Both the position numbers and the translations under genes were made by a program. The notes under the pieces are model-generated. The model was given only the letters and a program-made list of their open reading frames with translations. It was not told where the DNA came from and ran no database searches. DNA of 60,583 bases, taken from positions 1-60,583 of the forward strand of contig JAGHZQ010000066.1 in the NCBI GenBank assembly GCA_017746715.1. The letters are read 5' to 3'. This stretch comes from Cyanobacteria bacterium SBLK. Its GTDB lineage: Bacteria; Cyanobacteriota; Cyanobacteriia; Cyanobacteriales; Spirulinaceae. Below, in pieces: positions 35,417 to 42,626 of the stretch (positions are counted from its first letter, which is position 1; every line of letters begins with the position of its first letter).

Positions 35417-35457
35417 GCTGTTGCCTCTTCAAACCAAAACATTGACAATTCTTAGTT

Positions 35458-36012
35458 TTAGCGTTCTTTGTGTTCTACGCCAAAACCAACCAAAATCATT
35501 TTATCTAATGGTTGCCCTTTCGGAGGACGTTGATAATTATACATGCGGCGAATTCGCAAGCTGGGATTGACAAGGGTGATAAAGTCTCTGGAAACAACGC
35601 GAGTATAACGGGTTGTCATGACTAACTCGCGAGTATCGCTTTCAAAACAAAAATGAGAGACGATCGGGCAAGATTCTTCATAGGCTTTATCTCTGAGATA
35701 ATCTCCTTCAAGGGTCAAACCATTTTCAATTTTTGGCACGAAGAGAAGATTGAGTTGTTGAGAAAGTTCTTCTCCCTTATCGGAAACGGTATGAAAAGCC
35801 AGAGAAAATCCGGGAGATTGTTCGATTTGAGGAGAGGAATTATATTGATTATCGGCAATGACTTTTAATTTTAAGGCCGAGGAGAGGGGATAAATTTTAA
35901 ATTCCGTGCGCGATCGCTCGATTTCTTGATGGGTGAGGTAGTGGTAAGTGCGTTCTGTCGTCCACTTGCCCACGCAATGCTCGCAGAATTTATAAAATTT
36001 TGTTAAGCTCAT
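35458..36012 (-). CDS. cpcU: Phycobiliprotein lyase, CpcS/CpcU family
   Basis: About 184 residues starting MSLTKFYKFCEHCVGKWTTERTYHY at ATG 36012. SQQLNLLFVPKIENG, EGDYLRDKAYEESCPIVSHF and LVNPSLRIRRMYNYQRPPKGQPLD are features of the CpcU-like branch of S-type lyases. It is distant in sequence from the neighbouring cpcS product but equivalent in fold order. In Synechococcus 7002 CpcS and CpcU act together on Cys82/84-type sites; adjacency here supports the same. queC is 32 bp upstream on the same strand. Confidence 0.82.
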   Translation of the reverse strand: MSLTKFYKFCEHCVGKWTTERTYHYLTHQEIERSRTEFKIYPLSSALKLKVIADNQYNSSPQIEQSPGFSLAFHTVSDKGEELSQQLNLLFVPKIENGLTLEGDYLRDKAYEESCPIVSHFCFESDTRELVMTTRYTRVVSRDFITLVNPSLRIRRMYNYQRPPKGQPLDKMILVGFGVEHKER

Positions 36013-36044
36013 AACCGAGATACTCTCCTGCAACGCCTTCCCCT

Positions 36045-36737
36045 TCATTTTTTACCATATAATTCTCGTCCGATCTCGGTGCTCAATTCTGGGTGTCCGG
36101 CTTCGATGAGAGCGCGATCGCGAATGCGACAGGAATCGCACAAACCACAGGGTTTTTCTTCTCCTTGATAGCAGGACCAAGTTAAAGCGATCGGTACGTT
36201 TAATTGTAAGGCGCGTTTGACGATATCGACTTTCGAATCTTGTACGAGAGGGGCGATTAATTGGGGTGCTTTTCCTTCTAATCCTGCTTTAGAAGAAAGA
36301 GCGGCTAAACTTTGATAAGCCTGCAAATATTCGGGACGACAATCGGGATAACCGGAGTAATCGATCGCATTAATTCCTAAATAAATGGCTTCGGCTTCTT
36401 TGGCTTCGGCGAGAGAAAGGGCAATGGCAATAAATACGGTGTTTCTGCCGGGGACGTAGGTGGAGGGAATGATATTGGTTTCTACACCTGTTTTGGGGAT
36501 TTTTAATGCAGTATCGGTAAGGGAAGAACCGCCCCATTGTGCGAGGTTTACATCAATGGTAAAATGCTCTTGAATGTTAAAATGAGCGACAATTTTTTGT
36601 GCGGCTTCCAATTCTTTTTCGTGCCGTTGACCGTAGCGAAAAGAGAGAGCGATCGCTTCATATCCTTCCGAAAGAGCGATCGCGGCACTGGTGGCGGAGT
36701 CCAATCCTCCCGATAATAAAACAATGGCTTTTTTCAT
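36045..36737 (-). CDS. queC: 7-cyano-7-deazaguanine synthase
   Basis: About 230 residues; converts 7-carboxy-7-deazaguanine to preQ0 in queuosine synthesis, consuming ATP and ammonia. The PP-loop is VLLSGGLDSATSAA and FRYGQRHEKEL is conserved. The zinc-binding cysteines are in WSCYQGEEKPCGLCDSCRIR. ATG 36737 (MKKAIVLLSGG) is chosen over an upstream frame that overlaps the methyltransferase gene. It sits 13 bp after that gene. Confidence 0.95.
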   Translation of the reverse strand: MKKAIVLLSGGLDSATSAAIALSEGYEAIALSFRYGQRHEKELEAAQKIVAHFNIQEHFTIDVNLAQWGGSSLTDTALKIPKTGVETNIIPSTYVPGRNTVFIAIALSLAEAKEAEAIYLGINAIDYSGYPDCRPEYLQAYQSLAALSSKAGLEGKAPQLIAPLVQDSKVDIVKRALQLNVPIALTWSCYQGEEKPCGLCDSCRIRDRALIEAGHPELSTEIGRELYGKK

Positions 36738-36750
36738 GAATTTTTTGCTT

Positions 36751-37485
36751 TTATTTACTGGCAGTAATGAAGACAAAGCGATCGTTAAATGTTAGAATAG
36801 TATCGGGATATTTTTCTTTTATTTCTTCAATGCCTGCGGCAATTTCTCCATCGCTAAAGTGGCGAAAGAGGGACATATATCGCATTTTAACCATGTTAAG
36901 ATAGCGATCGCGATCGATAGCAGCAGGAAAATCGACGAATGCTGTTTCAACCTTAAAATTTGCGGTTTCTAATTGCGCTACTAAGTCTTGATAATTGGGT
37001 TGACTTTTTTCGTAATGTTGCAATGCGGCGGTAAATAATGGATATTCGATCGTAGGAGGAAGCAGGATTAACAGAAAAATTCCTCCTGTCGGTAATTGGC
37101 GATACAAATTTTCGAATAAACGCGCTTTTTCGGGGATATGATGAATCGCTTCTTTTAGCAAAACTTTATTATAGTTTCCCGGTTCTTCGGTGAAGATAAC
37201 GGCATCTTGACAGCAAGTTTCGATACGTTCCGAGTTGACGCGATCGAGCATTTCTGAAGACGGATCGACACAAGTTATTTTATTATCGGGTTGTAATAAG
37301 CGATCGATCGCTTTCGTATACAGTCCAGTTCCGCCGCCAAGATCGACAATGCGATCGCTGGTTTTCGCTTGCAGGCGATCGCAAATTGCTTGCGCCATTG
37401 CTGCGATAAATTCGGGGGAATAGCTCCACAATTCATCGTAGTTATTGGATAAATTTCGGTAGTGTTCGGTAACGCGATCGCTCAT
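36751..37485 (-). CDS. Class I SAM-dependent methyltransferase
   Basis: About 244 residues with motif I IVDLGGGTGLYTKAI (residues ~48-62), the acidic ribose-binding residue in KITCVDPSSEM and YNKVLLKEAIHHIPEK, in the Methyltransf_11/25 pattern. The ATG at 37485 directly follows heptamer repeats (CAATTCT/CAATTAT, 37488-37525) on its 5' side, without a visible Shine-Dalgarno sequence. The substrate is unknown; the following queC could be in the same transcript. Confidence 0.85.
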   Translation of the reverse strand: MSDRVTEHYRNLSNNYDELWSYSPEFIAAMAQAICDRLQAKTSDRIVDLGGGTGLYTKAIDRLLQPDNKITCVDPSSEMLDRVNSERIETCCQDAVIFTEEPGNYNKVLLKEAIHHIPEKARLFENLYRQLPTGGIFLLILLPPTIEYPLFTAALQHYEKSQPNYQDLVAQLETANFKVETAFVDFPAAIDRDRYLNMVKMRYMSLFRHFSDGEIAAGIEEIKEKYPDTILTFNDRFVFITASK

Positions 37486-37550
37486 TTCAATTCTCAACTA
37501 TCAATTCTCAATTCTCAATTATCAATTACCTCTTGTGGTTTTTGAGAACC

Positions 37551-38117
37551 TCAAGAAAAAAACCGTTCTACCAAGCAATCAAACTCCGGTAACAAAGGAC
37601 TGGTCAGGGAATCTTGCTCGAATAAGGTGACGGCTAACTTTAAAATACCATTCTCGCGGCGATAAACTTGTACCGATCGCTTTTGGCGATCGCAAATCCA
37701 ATATTCTTTTACCCCTTGGCTAGAATACAACTTTAATTTTGCCTCATAATCCCGCTTGCGATCTGCGGCACTCTTCGATAACACTTCTACCGCTAAATCT
37801 GGCGCATCAATGAGGTGTCCTGCATCGTCTAAAATATCTGATAATCGTTCTTGACTCACCCAAACCACATCGGGAATCACGCTATCTTCCTCGGAAAAAA
37901 TGACACCGGGTGCGATCGCCGCTTCTCCTAACCCTGTTTGCTTGCACCATGCGTTTAATACCGCGTAGATATTTCCAGAAATCCTTTGGTGTTGCCAATG
38001 GGGTGCTCTCGTCACAAAAAGTTCTCCTGCAATAATTTCATAGCGTTTTCCGTTTTCTGGGAAAATGTCCAAATCGGCGATCGTCCAGTGAATTTTCTCG
38101 GGGGTTGCAGTGGTCAT
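37551..38117 (-). CDS. Uma2 family protein, copy A
   Basis: 188 residues, Uma2 (DUF820) PD-(D/E)xK-like. IFPENGKRYEIIAGELFVTRAPH is followed by SVIPDVVWV (acidic residue), DLAVEVLSKSAADRKRDYEAKLKLYSSQGVKEYWI (Glu and Lys of the nuclease pattern) and a C-terminal SPLLPEFDCLVERFFS. It is about 90 % identical by eye to copy B at 39789-40355. Identity is almost complete over the last 80 residues, while most changes fall between residues 45 and 100. Function unknown. Confidence 0.88.
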   Translation of the reverse strand: MTTATPEKIHWTIADLDIFPENGKRYEIIAGELFVTRAPHWQHQRISGNIYAVLNAWCKQTGLGEAAIAPGVIFSEEDSVIPDVVWVSQERLSDILDDAGHLIDAPDLAVEVLSKSAADRKRDYEAKLKLYSSQGVKEYWICDRQKRSVQVYRRENGILKLAVTLFEQDSLTSPLLPEFDCLVERFFS

Positions 38118-38282
38118 TGCTTGTTTTGATAGCTATACTCTTAATTTTAATTGATTTAGGTTTTGAGCAAGCCGAACGAGGAGAATTTAGCGATCGCTCT
38201 GTCAAGGACATCAAAACAGCTATTTTTTTATATAATTAATTTTAACTATCGGTTTCAAGTCTGCATCTATTAGAAATCTCCT

Positions 38283-39722
38283 TCATTCCACAAGTTTCAT
38301 GTGAAAAATTATAGATTTTATTTCTGAAAGTTTTTCGATCTCATTTATCTTATTATAAATTAGCCACAAACAAATGCCTTTAATTTTTTTTCTCTCTCCT
38401 TTGCTTGTAAGACGGAAAGAATTATTTTGAAGTATTTTTACAGTATTGAGAGACTGATCGATAGCATATCCAAATGACTTTGGTGTACCTCTTTTTACGA
38501 AAAATAAGACATTTTCTTTATACAGATCTGCTATTTCTATTTTTAGATAACCATTGAGGGGTTTTGTTTTAGTATCTAAATTCAAATACCCATCATCTTG
38601 TCGAGATTGATTAAACTCTCCTTCCTTTATTTGAGAACTTATATTAAAATGAGGATCGTAGTCAAGTTCAATTTTATCAACTTCTTCTTTTAAGAACTTT
38701 ATGTATGATTGATTGAATTTGTGCCAGACTCCATCGATCAAACAATATCGTTCACTCTCCTCAATAAAATCCAAATAAAACTTTAACGGTTTTGTATAAT
38801 TGCGTCCATGTTCATTGTGAACTGTAACTTTTAAGTTATTGATTTCTTTCTCAATATCTATGTTTTTACTTTTTACAAATTCTATTAAAGATTTTATACT
38901 TAATTCAGTTAATAGAACTTTTTCTTGGCTTTTTCCCTTTAAATAAAGACTATATTGATTGTTCTCTGAAAAAATAAATTCTATCCCAGAAATAGTGAAT
39001 TCTTCAATACTAATTTCTCGATTTTCTTCAATCTTTAAAATTGCTTTAGCTAAAATACGATCGAGATGCTGAATAGTGTTTTTGTCCTTGATAATATCTA
39101 CTTTTGGAAGATTTGTTCTAATGGGCTGATTAAGAGTATTCTCGATATTTTTGATAAGAGTTGGGAGATCGAGCGGATCTATTGCTATATTTAGATGCAC
39201 TGACTTACCAAAGTTGACTGTACTTCCCCACATTTCTGTATCAATTGTTTTTCCTTTGATATAATGAACTGACTCTCCACTATTAAAAATCAATGGATTA
39301 CCTTGTCTATAGGTCGTTATTCTTTTACTTTTAGCACTTTTATAGTATTTAGAATTTGTGATTTTGATGTTATCTTTATCAACAATTCTCTCAGCCAAGT
39401 TTAAACCAAAGTCAGGATCGCAAAAATCTGTTAGGTAAAAATGTGCTTTTCCTAGGCTTATTGCATAGGAGATTTTGTCTCCTGAAATTAGAAAAACACC
39501 AAAATACACTGAATTTTTAGGAGGTTTCAAACTTCCAAAGAAATTTTTATAAATCTCTACCCACCAAATATCAACTTCGTCTGGTTTACTAGGAAAGAAG
39601 AATTTCATATAAAATCCTTCTTTTTCTTGTTCACTTATTTGCTTTAATCCAGATGATTTCAGTTTTGTAATTAAATCCTCTTCTCGATTTTTTTCGATTC
39701 TGTATAGATTATATTTAGGCAT
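38283..39722 (-). CDS. TIGR04141/DUF6119-like sporadically distributed protein
   Basis: 479 residues. The start MPKYNLYRIEKNREEDLITKLKSSG and the overall Lys/Ile/Asn-rich composition resemble the TIGR04141 (DUF6119) family. That family is described as sporadically distributed and has no known activity; similarity is judged by pattern. The gene is visibly more AT-rich than its surroundings and contains no HIP1 octamer in 1.4 kb. It lies exactly between two nearly identical Uma2 genes in the same orientation. Together these suggest recent horizontal arrival. A mobile-defence role is possible but inferred. Confidence 0.65.
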   Translation of the reverse strand: MPKYNLYRIEKNREEDLITKLKSSGLKQISEQEKEGFYMKFFFPSKPDEVDIWWVEIYKNFFGSLKPPKNSVYFGVFLISGDKISYAISLGKAHFYLTDFCDPDFGLNLAERIVDKDNIKITNSKYYKSAKSKRITTYRQGNPLIFNSGESVHYIKGKTIDTEMWGSTVNFGKSVHLNIAIDPLDLPTLIKNIENTLNQPIRTNLPKVDIIKDKNTIQHLDRILAKAILKIEENREISIEEFTISGIEFIFSENNQYSLYLKGKSQEKVLLTELSIKSLIEFVKSKNIDIEKEINNLKVTVHNEHGRNYTKPLKFYLDFIEESERYCLIDGVWHKFNQSYIKFLKEEVDKIELDYDPHFNISSQIKEGEFNQSRQDDGYLNLDTKTKPLNGYLKIEIADLYKENVLFFVKRGTPKSFGYAIDQSLNTVKILQNNSFRLTSKGERKKIKGICLWLIYNKINEIEKLSEIKSIIFHMKLVE

Positions 39723-39788
39723 TGCTTAACTTATAAAATATAGAAAATTTTATTGAGAAATATCGATTCAGAAACACATTACCATTTT

Positions 39789-40355
39789 TCAAGAAAAAAA
39801 TCGTTCTACCAAACAGTTGAACTCCGGTAACAAAGGACTGGTTAGGGAATCTTGCTCGAATAAGGTGACGGCTAACTTTAAAATACCATTCTCGCGACGA
39901 TAAACTTGTACCGATCGCTTTTGGCGATCGCAAATCCAATATTCTTTTACCCCTTGGCTAGAATACAATTTTAACTTTGCCTCATAATCTCGCTTGCGAT
40001 CTGTGGCACTCTTCGATAACACCTCTACCGCTAAATCTGGCGCGTCGATGAGGTGTCCCGCATCATCAAAAACATCTGTTAATCGTTCTCGAGCAACCCA
40101 AACTACATCGGGAATCACGCTATCTTCCTCAGAAAAAATGATACCGGGTGCGGTTGCTGCTTCTCCTAACACTGTTTGCCTGCACCATGCTCTTAATTCT
40201 GCGCCGATATTCAAAGAAATCTTTTGATGTTGCCAATGGGGTGCTCTAGTCACGAAAAGTTCTCCTGCAATAATTTCATAGCGTTTCCCGTTTTCTGGAA
40301 AAATTTCCAAATCGGCGATCGTCCAGCGAATTTTATCGGGGGTTGCAGTGGTCAT
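39789..40355 (-). CDS. Uma2 family protein, copy B
   Basis: 188 residues and a close paralogue of copy A (37551-38117), in direct orientation. It has the same nuclease-like residues in SVIPDVVWV and DLAVEVLSKSATDRKRDYEAK. Short 5' flanking sequence is shared too (start, then TTGCTTGTTT..ATAGC upstream). The two copies flank the DUF6119-like gene. Confidence 0.88.
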   Translation of the reverse strand: MTTATPDKIRWTIADLEIFPENGKRYEIIAGELFVTRAPHWQHQKISLNIGAELRAWCRQTVLGEAATAPGIIFSEEDSVIPDVVWVARERLTDVFDDAGHLIDAPDLAVEVLSKSATDRKRDYEAKLKLYSSQGVKEYWICDRQKRSVQVYRRENGILKLAVTLFEQDSLTSPLLPEFNCLVERFFS

Positions 40356-40405
40356 TGCTTGTTTGGATAGCTGTACTTTTTATTATATTGATGCAAAAGC
40401 CAATT

Positions 40406-41941
40406 TTAATTTAACAATTGTAAATGCTTATGTACTGGAGCGAGAGTATTTGCCGCCGCAATGCCACTCGCTGCTACCGCAGGGACACCAATACCGGGAA
40501 AAGTCGAAGCACCGCAGAGCAACAGTCCGGGTAAAGGAGTCGTCGCACTGGGAAACACCCCCTCAGTCACGGGAATTTCCGGGCCGTAAGTACCGCGATG
40601 GATATTAAGGAAACGCTCATGAGTGAGAGGCGTACCGATCAGCGTCAGTTCGCAGCGATCGCGAATATCGGGAATGACTCGCTCTAACGCTTTCCAACAA
40701 ATCCGCGATCGCGCCTCTTTTTGTTCTTGATAAGCAGTACTGCGGCGATCCATCCCTTCCCACAGTTCGTAAGGTTCCGTTGCGGGGGTATAAACGTGAA
40801 TGGCGTGTTTTCCGGGGGGTGCGAGACTGGGATCGAGAAGGGAAGGAATAGAAATCGCAATCACATTTTGCGGTGCTTTAACCCCCTTTTCCCAGTCCTC
40901 CACAAAAATATAATGACAGTGTAAATCTTCGGGGAGTCCCGTCCCATCAATGCCTAAATGCAGGTGCATAAAACTGGGACAGGGAGGAGTGCGATCGCGC
41001 TCTTGGCGAAAAGTGGTAGAAATAGCTCGCTTATCGAGCAATTTTAAAGTATCCCAAATGGAAATATTAGAAATCACCCCTCGCCGTGCCTTAATCACCT
41101 CTCCATTTTGTAACCGGACTCCGGTAGCGCGATCGCCATCGGTCAAAATCTCCGCAACCCTCGTACCCAAGCGCAACTCTCCCCCATAACGCTGTATTCC
41201 CCGCACCAAAGCATCCACGATCGCCCCGCTTCCTCCCATTGGATAATCCAACACCACCTCGGGGCGATACCATTCGGCAAACATAAACGCCATTTCCGCC
41301 GCACTCGTCCCCTTCGCAGGCAAACCCGAGAGGAGAAAACAGAGCAGATCCAGCCAGTTGAGGAGAAAGCGATCGCTCACCGCTCCTTCTAAAATTCCCG
41401 CAAAATCCCCCGTCAGTTGCAAAGACGCGCCCAAATGGGGCAGCATTGCCGGAAAATAGCGCCCCAACGTAAAAATTGCCCCCAAATCGTAGCGAAGGGC
41501 AGCAGAAGGAAGGGCAAGGGTTGCCTCTCCGAGGGGTTTCATCACCTGTTGCAGTTTTCGCCACTGAGAAACCGCCTCTTTGCCTCGCAATTGTGCCAAG
41601 ATTTCTGCAAAAGCATCCGCACCGATGGGAGCGGGAAAATCTCCCTCGGGCAAACAACAGCCCCAAGTATCGTAAGTTGCCCAATCAATATCTTCGCCAA
41701 CTGCATCGAGGACGAAACGCAAGGGATTGCTCGAGGGGCTGTAAGATAATCCCGAATACAAAGACGGGCCCGAGTCAAAAGTAAAGCCATTCCGTTGAAA
41801 ACTATGGGCGGCTCCCCCGGAGATGGTATGACTTTCGCACGTCAAAACTTCAAAACCGTACCGTGCTAGCAGGGCGGCACAACTCAAACCCCCTATGCCA
41901 CTACCAATTACGATCGCATCTGCGGTATTTTTGACAACCAT
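40406..41941 (-). CDS. Carotenoid isomerase/desaturase-like FAD oxidoreductase
   Basis: About 511 residues. The dinucleotide-binding motif AIVIGSGIGGLSCAALLARYGFEVLTCE is at the N-terminus. ISGGAAHSFQRNGFTFDSGPSLYSGL and the C-terminal FAD-binding LPGLLLCGASTFPGIGVPAVAASG place it in the CrtI/CRTISO superfamily. It could be a prolycopene isomerase (CrtH-like) or a related, uncharacterised member; no sequence feature decides. ATG 41941 is used; the frame opens at a TTG 12 bp upstream. Confidence 0.85.
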   Translation of the reverse strand: MVVKNTADAIVIGSGIGGLSCAALLARYGFEVLTCESHTISGGAAHSFQRNGFTFDSGPSLYSGLSYSPSSNPLRFVLDAVGEDIDWATYDTWGCCLPEGDFPAPIGADAFAEILAQLRGKEAVSQWRKLQQVMKPLGEATLALPSAALRYDLGAIFTLGRYFPAMLPHLGASLQLTGDFAGILEGAVSDRFLLNWLDLLCFLLSGLPAKGTSAAEMAFMFAEWYRPEVVLDYPMGGSGAIVDALVRGIQRYGGELRLGTRVAEILTDGDRATGVRLQNGEVIKARRGVISNISIWDTLKLLDKRAISTTFRQERDRTPPCPSFMHLHLGIDGTGLPEDLHCHYIFVEDWEKGVKAPQNVIAISIPSLLDPSLAPPGKHAIHVYTPATEPYELWEGMDRRSTAYQEQKEARSRICWKALERVIPDIRDRCELTLIGTPLTHERFLNIHRGTYGPEIPVTEGVFPSATTPLPGLLLCGASTFPGIGVPAVAASGIAAANTLAPVHKHLQLLN

Positions 41942-41998
41942 TACGAGCAACAAAAACGAGAACTAAGAGAAGAATACCAGCCAGCGATCGCGTTTTAG

Positions 41999-42571
41999 TT
42001 ACACATAATAAAAGAATTTTTCGATCGCGCAATCAAAGTCTGGAAGTAAGGGACTGGTCAGTTCATCTTTTTCAAACAACGTTACTGCTAACTTCAAAAT
42101 GCCGCGATCGCGACGATAAACTTGTACGGATTTGGTTTTCAGATCGAAAATCCAATATTCTCGCACGCCTCGAGCCGAATAAAGTTTTAACTTTAACTCA
42201 TAATCGCGTTTTCGATCGGCTGCACTTTTTGAGAGAACCTCTGCCACTAATTCCGGTGTGTCAATCAAATGCCCGGCGCGATCGATAATGTCTTGAAAGC
42301 GTTCGCCACTCACCCAAACCACATCGGGAATGACGCTATCTGCCTCGGAAAAAATGACACCCGGTGCAGTTGCAACCCTCCCCGACCCCATTTTGATACA
42401 CCACGCTCTTAATTCTGCGGCGATACTCGCAGAAATTTCTTGATGTTCCCAATGAGGGGCGCGAGTCACAAACAGTTCTCCTTCAATAATTTCATAGCGT
42501 TTTCCATCCTCTGGAAAAAGTTCTAAATCCGCAGTTGTCCAAACAATTTTATCGGGGCTGGTCGCGATCAT
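41999..42571 (-). CDS. Uma2 family protein, copy C
   Basis: 190 residues, clearly related to copies A and B but more divergent: LFPEDGKRYEIIEGELFVTRAPHWEHQEIS, SVIPDVVWVSGERF, ELVAEVLSKSAADRKRDYELKLKLYSARGVREYWI. It sits between the oxidoreductase and cphA genes on the same strand. Function unknown. Confidence 0.87.
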   Translation of the reverse strand: MIATSPDKIVWTTADLELFPEDGKRYEIIEGELFVTRAPHWEHQEISASIAAELRAWCIKMGSGRVATAPGVIFSEADSVIPDVVWVSGERFQDIIDRAGHLIDTPELVAEVLSKSAADRKRDYELKLKLYSARGVREYWIFDLKTKSVQVYRRDRGILKLAVTLFEKDELTSPLLPDFDCAIEKFFYYV

Positions 42572-42626
42572 TGTTTTATTGGCATTGTTCTTATTTCTAT
42601 TTTAGGGGCTGCAAATGCGATCGCTC

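Noticed and set aside
41091..41684. 197-codon Gly/Arg-rich minus-strand frame inside the oxidoreductase gene
   Set aside because: Shadow frame of the carotenoid-isomerase-like coding region.
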